Source of the DNA: UBA964 sp037444685 | Lineage (GTDB): Bacteria; Pseudomonadota; Gammaproteobacteria; Steroidobacterales; Steroidobacteraceae | Length of the DNA: 64,000 nucleotides | Direction: 5' to 3' | NCBI GenBank assembly: GCA_037444685.1 | Contig: JBBILX010000002.1 | Location: 248,001 to 312,000 of the forward strand | Shown here: positions 11,800 through 19,842 of the stretch, piece by piece | Numbering within the stretch: the first letter of the stretch is position 1 | Layout: each line of letters starts with the position of its first letter | Position numbers and translations under genes: made by a program | The notes under the pieces: generated by a model | Told to the model about the DNA's origin: nothing | The model's input: only the letters and a program-made list of their open reading frames with translations | Databases searched by the model: none

Positions 11800-11822
11800 T
11801 CGCCGACGGAGCGCTCTGACGG

Positions 11823-11852
11823 GGCCCGGCGGGCGACCGCCGGGCCTCTTTT
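11823..11852 (+). terminator. Rho-independent terminator after the second TonB receptor
   Basis: A perfect 10-base GC stem (11823-11832 with 11837-11846) with a four-base loop is followed by TCTTTT at 11847-11852. It lies between the receptor gene and the convergent GST gene. Confidence 0.88.
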
Positions 11853-11856
11853 CTCG

Positions 11857-12771
11857 TCAGGCCCGCTCGACTCGATAGCCGATGCGCGGAAAGTGCGTGA
11901 CCACGACGCCCACGCGTGGGTCCTCACGGCGCACGGCGACTTCGTGCAGTTCGAGCGTGACGAGTTCGCCCTCCACGGGCACCTTGCCATAGTCGTCAGG
12001 AGTCACGCGGACACGGTCCCCCGCGCGCAGTTGCAGCGGATCTGCCGGGTCGACACCGCGCCCGCGCTCGGGCGTCGAGTCACGCGCGATGTCGAGGGCC
12101 GACTGCGAATCGAGCTCCGTGCGCTCGCCGTGGCCGATCGAGCGAACCCTCTCCTCCCAGGCGGCGAGGCGGGTGAATGGCCCGAGCAGCTCGGCCGCCA
12201 GCGGAATGAACTGCCGCGCCATCCAGACGGGGAAGTAGCCGGTGATGTCCGCCCAGCCGGGCCGTTCGCCGAGCAGGAATGGACGCCCATCGGCGAGCTG
12301 CTGATCGAGCAGGTCGGCGTTGGCACGCAGTTGCGCCAGCAGATGAGGCGTGTCGGCCTCGAGCCGGTCGAAATCCATGAAGTTGAAAAAGGCTTTGCGG
12401 TCGGCGAGCACGGGCTCCGGCACCTGCTTGTTCAGGCCCATCGAGAGGCCCGCGCCGGGCTCGAAGAAGGCCGTATCGCTCCAATGCGACAGCGCCAGCG
12501 CAAGGCCGCGCTGGCCGTCCGGGAACAGCGTGGGCGCGGGAAAGCGGCGCTCGAGCTCGCGAGCGATCAGCCGCGTGTCGCAGTAGATGTCGGCGCCGAT
12601 CTGCAGCGTCGGCGTCTTGCGGTAGCCGCCCGTGAGCGGCATCAGATCCGGTCGCGGCGGGGTCATTGGAATCCGTACCGAGCGCCAGGCGAGCCGCTTC
12701 AGTCCAAGCGCGAGCCTCGCCTTCTCGGCAAACGGCGACCAGTCGAAGTGGTGCAGGACCAGTTCTGGCAT
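11857..12771 (-). CDS. Glutathione transferase-like protein with extra C-terminal domain (paralogue)
   Basis: This 304-residue protein is a paralogue of the one at 7526-8449: both have an ALGLKRLAWRSVR segment (VLGLKRLAWRSVR in the other), an LTGGYR motif and a C-terminal extension of about 70 residues (LRAGDRVRVTPDD to FPRIGYRV). The GST N-domain carries HHFDWSPFAEKAR and TPTLQIGAD. It is divergent from the Rieske oxygenase operon, and the third dyad copy lies between them. A minus-strand TATAGT at 12819-12824 may be its -10 box. The start follows GGAGAG. Confidence 0.85.
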   Translation of the reverse strand: MPELVLHHFDWSPFAEKARLALGLKRLAWRSVRIPMTPPRPDLMPLTGGYRKTPTLQIGADIYCDTRLIARELERRFPAPTLFPDGQRGLALALSHWSDTAFFEPGAGLSMGLNKQVPEPVLADRKAFFNFMDFDRLEADTPHLLAQLRANADLLDQQLADGRPFLLGERPGWADITGYFPVWMARQFIPLAAELLGPFTRLAAWEERVRSIGHGERTELDSQSALDIARDSTPERGRGVDPADPLQLRAGDRVRVTPDDYGKVPVEGELVTLELHEVAVRREDPRVGVVVTHFPRIGYRVERA

Positions 12772-12818
12772 CCGAGCTCTCCAGGGCCCCGTCCCGGTCG
12801 GCGGGGCCGGTCGGCCTG

Positions 12819-12886
12819 ACTATAGCGACGCTCGCCTTAAAAAAAACAGTCACGCCTGTTTCTTTCTGGAGGGCTCTGCCTATAAT
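12819..12886. promoter_or_regulatory. Divergent promoter region with AAACAG-N6-CTGTTT dyad, copy 3
   Basis: The dyad AAACAGTCACGCCTGTTT occupies 12844-12861. Rightward, CTGCC-TATAAT (-10 at 12881-12886) matches copy 2 in sequence and spacing and should drive the Rieske oxygenase operon. Leftward, TATAGT at 12824-12819 could drive the GST gene. One bound protein could therefore control both transcripts. Confidence 0.75.
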
Positions 12887-12956
12887 CGAGCCGGTTCCCA
12901 GGCCTTGGTTCCGTTCGGGTTGGGCCGCGGTCGGCAGGCCCGGCGGTTCGGATTTC

Positions 12957-14168
12957 ATGGATAGCCAGACGGTCCAACGATTTCTCGAAGGCATGAAATA
13001 TGAGGCGGCGCGCACCTCACCGCCGGAGGGGTTTCCGCGCTTTCCTGACATTCCTGCCGGACGCTACGTCGACCCCGACTTCCTGCGACTCGAGCGCGAC
13101 TACCTCTGGCGTCGGAGCTGGCTGTACGCCTGTCACCTCGACGAACTCCCCGAGCCCGGCAGCTTCATCGTCTGGCGCAAGACCGGCACACCGATCCTGA
13201 TCGTTCGCGGCAAGGACGATGTCGTGCGCGCGTTCTACAACACGTGCAGGCACCGCGGCGCACCTCTGGCCAAGGAGAAGTGCGGCAAGGCCGAAGGCTT
13301 CGTCTGCGGCTACCACGGCTGGACGTACGGGCTCGACGGGCGCTTGCTGAACCTGCGCGACAAGCGCGACTTCGTCGATCTGGACATGGCGCACCGCAAT
13401 CTCATCCCGGTGCGCTGCGAGCGCTTCTTCAAATGGATCTTCATCAATGAGGATGCGGGGGCCGAGCCGCTGCTGCAGCACGTCGCGCCTTTCGGCGACT
13501 ACTTCCAGCAGTTCCAGCCCGACGAGTGGCGGCTCGTCGCGAGCGAAGCCTTCGACGTCAAGTGCAACGTCAAGGTGCTCATGGACGCCTTCCTCGAGGT
13601 GTATCACCTCAAGTCCATCCACCAGTCCACGGTCGATCGCTTCCTGGATCATCGCGGCACCACGATCGCCCTGTACCGCAACGGCCACTCGCTGATGGTG
13701 ACGCCAAACCGCCGGCCGGACTGGCAGGACCCGGGCACCCGCGGCATGCGTCGCATCGAGACGGCCACCGAGATCTCTTCGCGCAACAACCCGTCGTTCA
13801 ATTTCTTCCCGAACCTCGTCACGCCCGTGGACCCGACCGGCTGTCCATTCCTGCTGTTCTGGCCGACCTCCAATACGACCATGCGGATCGAGTGCATCTG
13901 GTTCGCACCCGACTGGGGCCCCGGTCCGCTCGATCCGCTCTGGGAGACGCGCATCAGGAATTTCGACCGCATCCTCGACGAGGACCTGCAGTTTGCCGAG
14001 CAGATCCAGGAATCGGTGATGTCGCCCGGCTTCCGCGGCATGCCGCTCAACTACCAGGAACGGCGCATCTATCACTGGCACGAGGAACTCGATCGGCGGA
14101 TCGGCCGCGAACGTGTGCCGGAGGCTCTGCGCGTCGAACCACTGCTCGCAGCGTACTACGAGAACTGA
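12957..14168 (+). CDS. Rieske non-haem iron ring-hydroxylating oxygenase, alpha subunit (first)
   Basis: The 403-residue protein has an N-terminal Rieske domain (C97-R-H99, C117-G-Y-H120) and a catalytic domain with the mononuclear-iron motif LEVYHLKSIH (H217, H222 and nearby E214). It should hydroxylate or demethylate an aromatic or alicyclic substrate using O2 and electrons from a ferredoxin, possibly the one at 144-491. No beta subunit or reductase is adjacent, which is typical of homotrimeric alpha-only enzymes. It opens a six- or seven-gene rightward operon behind the dyad-bearing promoter. The ATG at 12957 has a weak ribosome-binding site; a later in-frame ATG (residue 13) is possible. 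Confidence 0.9.
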   Translation: MDSQTVQRFLEGMKYEAARTSPPEGFPRFPDIPAGRYVDPDFLRLERDYLWRRSWLYACHLDELPEPGSFIVWRKTGTPILIVRGKDDVVRAFYNTCRHRGAPLAKEKCGKAEGFVCGYHGWTYGLDGRLLNLRDKRDFVDLDMAHRNLIPVRCERFFKWIFINEDAGAEPLLQHVAPFGDYFQQFQPDEWRLVASEAFDVKCNVKVLMDAFLEVYHLKSIHQSTVDRFLDHRGTTIALYRNGHSLMVTPNRRPDWQDPGTRGMRRIETATEISSRNNPSFNFFPNLVTPVDPTGCPFLLFWPTSNTTMRIECIWFAPDWGPGPLDPLWETRIRNFDRILDEDLQFAEQIQESVMSPGFRGMPLNYQERRIYHWHEELDRRIGRERVPEALRVEPLLAAYYEN

Positions 14169-14182
14169 GTCACCGATCCCCG

Positions 14183-15640
14183 ATGGTCGCCCTCGCCCAG
14201 ATCGTCTCCGCCGGCGCGTATGTTCCGCGGCTGCGGCTGCCGCGCGCGGTGATCGCCGCCGCGATGGGCTGGCTCGAATCGGCACCGTCGCGGGTCGCCG
14301 GCACCCGCAGCGCCTGCAACTGGGACGAGGACGCGCTGACACTCGCGATCGAGGCGGCGCGCGGGGCGCTGCGCGGGATATCCGCACCGAGCGCCCTGCA
14401 CCTGGCCTCGACGTCGCTGCCTTTCGCGGACCGCAGCAACGCTGCCCTGGCCGCCGCCTGCCTCGACCTGCCGAGCGGGATCGAGACCATGGAGTCGACC
14501 GGTTCCCTGCGCGCCGGCACGGCTGCCCTGGCCAATGCCGCGCGTCGCAGCGGCACGACCCTGGTCGTCGCCAGCGACGCGCGCATTGCGAAGCCGGGCA
14601 GCGTGCAGGAGATGCGCGTGGGTCACGGCGCCGCCGCCCTGATTGTGCGGGCCGGTGGTGCGTCCGGCAGCACCGACGGGCCCCCGCCGCTCGCCGAGAT
14701 CCTCGCCAGCGCGCACATCGCCGCCGACTTCGTCGATCACTACCGGATGGCCGGTGAGACCTTCGACTATTGGCTCGAGGAGCGCTGGGTCCGCGACGAA
14801 GCGCTCCGACACCTGCCGACACGGACGATCGCCGCCGCGCTGCAGGCCGCACGAGTGAACACCGCCGAGGTCGCGCACTTCGCGATGCCCGGCCCCGCGT
14901 CGATCGCGCGCCGCGTCGCCAGCGATGCCGGCCTCGCGCAGGCGACGCTCGCCGATGCCCTCGAGGCCGATTGCGGCGACACCGGCAGCGCGCATCCTCT
15001 GCTGATGCTGCTTGGTGTGCTCGAGCGCGCGCAGAGCGGCGAGCCCGTCGTCGTGCTCGGGCTCGGCCAGGGCGTCGACGCGATCGTGCTGCGCGCCGGA
15101 GCGGGCCTTGCCGCATGGCGCGCCGGAGGCGGACCGCTGACGGCGACGCTCGCGCGGCGTCGCGACGAGCCGAGCTACACGCGCTTTCTCTCGCATGCAG
15201 GTCTCCTCGACGTCGACTTCGGCATGCGCGCCGAACGCGACAATCGCACCGCGCACAGCGTTGCCTGGCGCAAGCGCGAGATCATCGACGCCTTCCGTGG
15301 CGGGCGCTGCCGGGACTGCGGCACGGTGCAGTTCCCGCGCAGCCGCGTCTGCGTCAATCCCGACTGCCGGCGCACCGACAGCCAGGACGGGTACGCCCTC
15401 GCCGACAGTACCGGCACGGTCAAGACCTTCACCGAGGACTGGCAGGCCTATTCGCGGCGGCCGCCGTACGTTTACGGCAACGTGAGCTTTGCCGAGGGCG
15501 GCAATCTCCTCATGGAACTGACCGATCTCGATGCCGGCGAGCTCGCGGTCGGCGATCGCGTCCGCTTCGTGCTGCGGATCAAGGACCACGACCCGCTGCG
15601 GCACTTTCGTCGCTACTTCTGGAAGGCCGTTCGAGTCTGA
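14183..15640 (+). CDS. HMG-CoA-synthase/ketosynthase-like protein fused to a DUF35 zinc-ribbon/OB domain
   Basis: Residues 1 to about 340 form a thiolase-fold domain like archaeal/bacterial HMG-CoA synthase. The catalytic cysteine position in the CxAGTAAL segment is Leu109 (SLRAGTAAL), so classical acyl transfer is unlikely. Residues of about 370-485 are a DUF35 domain with a zinc ribbon (C376, C379 and a CVNPDC pair near 391-396) and an OB fold. DUF35 proteins pair with thiolase-fold enzymes and bind acyl-CoA; related thiolase-like/DUF35 pairs in steroid degradation (Ltp2-ChsH2) act as retro-aldolases. A retro-aldolase or thiolase-partner role is therefore plausible but unproven. The next gene is a thiolase nine bases away. 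Confidence 0.82.
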   Translation: MVALAQIVSAGAYVPRLRLPRAVIAAAMGWLESAPSRVAGTRSACNWDEDALTLAIEAARGALRGISAPSALHLASTSLPFADRSNAALAAACLDLPSGIETMESTGSLRAGTAALANAARRSGTTLVVASDARIAKPGSVQEMRVGHGAAALIVRAGGASGSTDGPPPLAEILASAHIAADFVDHYRMAGETFDYWLEERWVRDEALRHLPTRTIAAALQAARVNTAEVAHFAMPGPASIARRVASDAGLAQATLADALEADCGDTGSAHPLLMLLGVLERAQSGEPVVVLGLGQGVDAIVLRAGAGLAAWRAGGGPLTATLARRRDEPSYTRFLSHAGLLDVDFGMRAERDNRTAHSVAWRKREIIDAFRGGRCRDCGTVQFPRSRVCVNPDCRRTDSQDGYALADSTGTVKTFTEDWQAYSRRPPYVYGNVSFAEGGNLLMELTDLDAGELAVGDRVRFVLRIKDHDPLRHFRRYFWKAVRV

Positions 15641-15648
15641 GGCACCCT

Positions 15649-16851
15649 ATGGCGGGCGGAATCTGCGACAAAGTGGCGATCCTCGGCATGGGCTGCTCGC
15701 GCTTCGGCGAGCGCTGGGATTGCGGTGCCGACGACCTGATGGTCGAGGCATTCGTCGAGGCGATCGCAGATGCCGGCATTGAGCGCGACCGCATCGACGC
15801 CGCCTGGCTCGGCGTGTTCTTCGACGAGCAGAGTGTTGGCAAGTCGGCCCTGCCACTGTCGATGGCGCTGCGCCTGCCGAACATCCCCGTAACGCGCGTC
15901 GAGAACCTCTGCGCGACCGGCACCGAGGCGCTGCGCGGCGCGGCTTACGCGGTTGCCGCGGGGGCCTGCGACATTGCGCTCGCAATGGGCGTCGAGAAAC
16001 TCAAGGACACCGGCTACTCCGGCCTGCCGGAGCGCACCAAGGGAACCTTCGAGGATCTCTACTTGCCGGGCAGCACGGCACCAGGAGCCTTTGCCCAGCT
16101 CGCGGGCGCATACGCGGCCAAGCACCGCTACTCGATGGACGAACTGCGACGCGCGATGGCGCACGTCTCGGTCAAGAGCCATGCCAACGGGGCACGCAAT
16201 CCCAAGGCCCACCTGCGCAACCGGATCACGGTCGAGCAGGTGCTCGACGCACCGATGGTCTCCTACCCGCTCGGGGTCTACGATTGCTGCGGCGTCAGCG
16301 ACGGTGCGGCATGCGCCATCGTCACGACGCCGCAGATCGCGCGTTCGCTCGGCCGTCGCGACATGGTCACGATCAAGGCACTGCAGCTCGCGCCATCGAA
16401 CGGCGTCGAGATGAGCCACGCCTCTTGGGATGGCACCTACACGCTCACCACACGCCTTGCGGCGCAGCGCGCCTACCACGAGGCCGGCATTCGCGATCCA
16501 GGCAGCGAGCTCGATCTGATCGAAGTGCACGACTGCTTCTCGATCACCGAGCTCGTGTTGATGGAAGATCTCGGCCTCTCGGACGAGGGTCGTGCGCCGC
16601 ACGACATTCTCGATGGACGTTACGATGCCGAGGGCGCGATTCCCTGCCAGATCGACGGTGGCCTCAAGTGCTTCGGCCACCCGATCGGCGCAACCGGTCT
16701 GCGCATGACCTACGAGATCTACCTGCAGCTGCTCGGGCGCGCCGGTGACCGGCAGCTGCAACAGCCGACCGTCGGGCTCGCCCACAACCTCGGCGGGATC
16801 CCCAACCGCAATGTCGCGAGCGTCAGCGTGCTCGGACTCCATTCGATTTGA
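15649..16851 (+). CDS. SCP2-type thiolase (acetyl-CoA acyltransferase-like)
   Basis: The 400-residue protein keeps the thiolase active-site set: Cys88 in VENLCATGTEAL, a histidine in EVHDCFSI and the GLKCFGHPIGATG block near the C-terminus. This is the SCP-x/SCP2 branch, which cleaves 3-ketoacyl-CoA, often branched or cyclic side chains, and works with DUF35 partners. It directly follows the ketosynthase-like/DUF35 fusion, suggesting a joint complex. It is probably the carbon-carbon cleavage step of the pathway. Confidence 0.9.
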   Translation: MAGGICDKVAILGMGCSRFGERWDCGADDLMVEAFVEAIADAGIERDRIDAAWLGVFFDEQSVGKSALPLSMALRLPNIPVTRVENLCATGTEALRGAAYAVAAGACDIALAMGVEKLKDTGYSGLPERTKGTFEDLYLPGSTAPGAFAQLAGAYAAKHRYSMDELRRAMAHVSVKSHANGARNPKAHLRNRITVEQVLDAPMVSYPLGVYDCCGVSDGAACAIVTTPQIARSLGRRDMVTIKALQLAPSNGVEMSHASWDGTYTLTTRLAAQRAYHEAGIRDPGSELDLIEVHDCFSITELVLMEDLGLSDEGRAPHDILDGRYDAEGAIPCQIDGGLKCFGHPIGATGLRMTYEIYLQLLGRAGDRQLQQPTVGLAHNLGGIPNRNVASVSVLGLHSI

Positions 16852-16863
16852 GGAATTCCGCGC

Positions 16864-17790
16864 TTGGCTACCGAATCCACGAGACTCGATCTGACACGGA
16901 CCGCGGGCAACGCCGCCAGGCCGCGGCCCGGCAACCGCGAGTGGGGACTCACCGACGAACAGCTCGCGACCGCGCCGCTGGCGTTCCGCGACGACCTTTT
17001 GAGCGGGCAGACCTTCCTCGTCTCGGGCGGAGGCAGTGGCATTGGTCGGGCGATGACCTTCATGCTGAGCCGGCTCGGCGCCAATGTCATGATCTGCGGC
17101 CGTCGCGCCGAGAAGCTCGCCGACGCGGCGGCGAGCGTGCGCCGCCTGCTCGGGCGCGACATCGCGACCTTTCCAATGACGATCCGCGATCCCGCGCAGG
17201 TCGAGGCGCTGCTCGAGGCCACCTGGCAGCGTTTCGGCGGGCTCGACACGCTCGTCAACAACGGTGGCGGCCAGTTCCCGCAGGCAGCGATCGACTTCAC
17301 CGTCAAGGGATGGCTCGCGGTGATCGACACGAACCTCAACGGCACCTGGTACATGATGCAGGCGGCCGCGAAGCGCTGGCGCGACGCGGGCCGGCCCGGG
17401 AACATCGTCAACATCGTCGCCAATGTCTGGCGTGGCATGCCACAGGTGGCGCACACCTGTGCGGCTCGCGCCGGCGTGATCTACCTGTCGAAGTCGGTCT
17501 CGATCGAATGGGCGCCGCTCGGGATCCGCGTCAACTGCGTCTCGCCCGGTTCGATCGCCACTGAAGGCCTCAACGTCTACGACCCGGCAGCCGCCGAGCA
17601 GTTTGCATACTCGAATCCGATGCACGCACTCGGCGACGGCCTTGACATCGCTCATGCGGTCGTCTACCTCGCCTCGCCCGTCAGCGGCAAATTCATCACC
17701 GGCGAGGTCGTCGTGGTCGATGGTGGCAACAACCAGACCGGCGACGTCTGGCCGGCCGGCATTCCCGACTACTTTCGTCTGCCGAAGTGA
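16864..17790 (+). CDS. SDR oxidoreductase resembling peroxisomal trans-2-enoyl-CoA reductase
   Basis: This 308-residue SDR has the cofactor motif VSGGGSGIG and an NNGGG segment. The usual YxxxK is replaced by T198-C-A-A-R202 within AHTCAARAGV, the same kind of change (HSGAARAGV) seen in peroxisomal trans-2-enoyl-CoA reductase and dienoyl-CoA reductases. That points to reduction of an enoyl-CoA rather than an alcohol. It sits between the thiolase and a carboxymuconolactone-decarboxylase-like gene in the same operon. The start is TTG at 16864, 12 bases after the thiolase stop, with GAGGAATT before it. Confidence 0.85.
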   Translation: MATESTRLDLTRTAGNAARPRPGNREWGLTDEQLATAPLAFRDDLLSGQTFLVSGGGSGIGRAMTFMLSRLGANVMICGRRAEKLADAAASVRRLLGRDIATFPMTIRDPAQVEALLEATWQRFGGLDTLVNNGGGQFPQAAIDFTVKGWLAVIDTNLNGTWYMMQAAAKRWRDAGRPGNIVNIVANVWRGMPQVAHTCAARAGVIYLSKSVSIEWAPLGIRVNCVSPGSIATEGLNVYDPAAAEQFAYSNPMHALGDGLDIAHAVVYLASPVSGKFITGEVVVVDGGNNQTGDVWPAGIPDYFRLPK

Positions 17791-17799
17791 GGAGCAACC

Positions 17800-18378
17800 A
17801 TGAAAGAGACGCTGCTGACCCGGACGCCTCGCGCAGCACTGGATCCGAAGTGGCACCAGGCATGGGACACACTCAACGCGCTGACGGGAACGCCGCAGTT
17901 CGTCGAGGTGTTTGCGCAGAACCCGGACATGCTCGACTTCGTGATGAACCGCTTCTACGTTCAGGTCTTCTTCGGCGGTCGCGTAGAACAGCGCTACAAG
18001 CAGCTTGCCCGGCTCAAGCTCTCGGTGCTGCACGGCTGCCGCACCTGCAATCGGCAGAACGTGCCAGGCGCACTCGCAGCGGGCTTCACTGAGGCGCAGA
18101 TCGACGCCCTGATCGCCGGTGACTACACGCCTTTCACGGAAGCCGAGCGCGCCGTGATCGACTATGCGGCCCAGGTCGCGCTGACGAACATGGACGGCGA
18201 AATGAGCCCCGAATTGTTCCGGCGTCTGCGCGCGCATTTCAGCGAGGCCGACATCCTCGAACTCGGCACCGCGATGGCGGTCATATCGGGAATGGCGAAG
18301 CTGTCGTTCGTGCTCAACGTCGTCGAGAAGGAACCGTATTGTCCGTTCGCGCCCGTCGGCGCGAACCAGGCCGCCTGA
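17800..18378 (+). CDS. Carboxymuconolactone decarboxylase/AhpD-like protein
   Basis: The 192-residue all-helical protein carries the AhpD-like CxxC motif (C80-R-T-C83) preceded by LHG. The family includes gamma-carboxymuconolactone decarboxylase and alkylhydroperoxidase AhpD. The CxxC favours peroxidase/disulfide chemistry over the decarboxylase reaction, though the true reaction is not determined. It lies nine bases after the SDR and 26 bases before the second Rieske oxygenase, in the same operon. An extended C-terminus (from about residue 165) is specific to this subgroup. Confidence 0.85.
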   Translation: MKETLLTRTPRAALDPKWHQAWDTLNALTGTPQFVEVFAQNPDMLDFVMNRFYVQVFFGGRVEQRYKQLARLKLSVLHGCRTCNRQNVPGALAAGFTEAQIDALIAGDYTPFTEAERAVIDYAAQVALTNMDGEMSPELFRRLRAHFSEADILELGTAMAVISGMAKLSFVLNVVEKEPYCPFAPVGANQAA

Positions 18379-18404
18379 GCGGACGCCGCAGAGGAGACAC
18401 CAGC

Positions 18405-19766
18405 ATGGCAGTGAACTACAAGGTCGAGTGGCCGATGAACCTCGGCGCCCCGCCGGGCTCGCTGGAGGCCAAGCAACCCCACATCGACAACGGCCTCGAC
18501 GTGCCCGATCCATCGCGCTACTACTCGCGCGAGTTCATGGAGAAGGAGTGGCAACGCCTCTGGCCGCGCGTCTGGCTGCTCGCCGGCGTCACATCCGACA
18601 TCCCCGAGGAAGGCGACTACTTCACGTTCGAGATCGGCCCCGAGGAGTTCGTGATCGTGCGTCAGGCCGACGGCAGCGTGAAGGCGTTCTACAACGTTTG
18701 CCCGCATCGCGGCAACAGGGTCTGCCTCAACGAGCGCGGCAGCGTCGGCAGCTTCACCTGCGCCTTCCACGGCTGGCGATTCGGCATCGACGGACGGCTC
18801 GAGTGCATCACCGACGAACACACATTCGACCCCAGGCTCATCGCACACCGCCCTGGTATGACCGAGGTGCGCTGCGAGACGCTCGGCGGCATCGTCTTCA
18901 TCAACATGGACGGTCGGGCTCCGCCGCTGCGCGAATACCTTGGCATCCCGCCCGAGTACATCGAGATGTACCAGATAGACAGGATGCACGTCGTGCATCA
19001 CGTGCGCAGTGCCTGGAAGGCCAACTGGAAGACGGGCGTCGACGCATTCTACGAGACCTATCACCTTCCCTACGTCCACCCGCAGACGCAGGGCGTCATG
19101 GAGGACTTCTCGCAGTACGACCTCTATCCGAACGGCGCGAGCCGCATGATCGTGCCGATCTGCGTCAAGTCGCACCGCGTCGGCGACCAGGAGACCGTCG
19201 ACCCCTATCTGCAGTACATGCTCAAGGAGGGAGGCATCGATCCGGCGAGCTTCAAGGGCACGGCGCGCGACGTGCGGGCGGCGATCCAGAAATCGAAGCG
19301 CGAACGGGCACGCCGCTTCGGACTCGATCACTACGAGAAGTTCACGGACGGGCAGCTCACCGACAGTTGGGCCACGGGCCTGTTCCCGAACGTGCAGATG
19401 GGCATGCACCCGGAGGGCGTGTTCATCATGCGCTTCCTGCCCGACGCGAATGATCCGGAGCTGTTCTACTACGAGACGATGATCCTCTACCGGCCCGTGG
19501 ACGATCCCGACTACACCGTGCCGGGCTGGATGGGCCTACCACCGGGCACCGATTGCTCCGGCAAGACGCGACCAGCCGTGATCCACGTCCCACTCGGTCA
19601 GAAGCCGAATCTCGGCGACGTACTCGACCAGGACTCGGAACTCCTGCCGGTGCAGCAGAAAGGCATCCGTTCGCGCGCCTTCAAGGGACCGCTCTGGGGC
19701 GAGCAGGAGCAGCGCGTGCGTCATTTCCACCGCGAGCTCGACCGCTACATCAACGGCGAGAAGTGA
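18405..19766 (+). CDS. Rieske non-haem iron ring-hydroxylating oxygenase, alpha subunit (second)
   Basis: The 453-residue protein has a Rieske domain (C99-P-H101, C119-A-F-H122) and a catalytic domain with ETYHLPYVH (around residues 216-224) for the mononuclear iron. It is only distantly similar to the first oxygenase and is longer, so the two probably act at different steps or on different ring positions. No small subunit or reductase is nearby. The start follows GAGGAGACACC. It is the sixth gene of the operon begun at 12957. Confidence 0.9.
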   Translation: MAVNYKVEWPMNLGAPPGSLEAKQPHIDNGLDVPDPSRYYSREFMEKEWQRLWPRVWLLAGVTSDIPEEGDYFTFEIGPEEFVIVRQADGSVKAFYNVCPHRGNRVCLNERGSVGSFTCAFHGWRFGIDGRLECITDEHTFDPRLIAHRPGMTEVRCETLGGIVFINMDGRAPPLREYLGIPPEYIEMYQIDRMHVVHHVRSAWKANWKTGVDAFYETYHLPYVHPQTQGVMEDFSQYDLYPNGASRMIVPICVKSHRVGDQETVDPYLQYMLKEGGIDPASFKGTARDVRAAIQKSKRERARRFGLDHYEKFTDGQLTDSWATGLFPNVQMGMHPEGVFIMRFLPDANDPELFYYETMILYRPVDDPDYTVPGWMGLPPGTDCSGKTRPAVIHVPLGQKPNLGDVLDQDSELLPVQQKGIRSRAFKGPLWGEQEQRVRHFHRELDRYINGEK

Positions 19767-19803
19767 CCTGCGCGGCCTGCGCCGGTTGACGGCCCCGCTC
19801 CGA

Positions 19804-19825
19804 AGGTGTCTGATCGCAGACACCT
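19804..19825. promoter_or_regulatory. Perfect inverted repeat before the C-N hydrolase gene
   Basis: AGGTGTCTG (19804-19812) pairs perfectly with CAGACACCT (19817-19825) across ATCG. No T run follows, so it is not a standard terminator. It lies 18 bases before the start of the hydrolase gene and just before its ribosome-binding site. It may be an operator, a processing or stabilising hairpin, or an attenuating structure. Confidence 0.45.
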
Positions 19826-19842
19826 GAACGGAGGGGGGAATC

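Noticed and set aside
15613..18513. Minus-strand open frame of 966 codons across thiolase, SDR and AhpD-like genes
   Set aside because: It runs opposite to three well-supported genes and shows no domain; absence of stops reflects GC bias.
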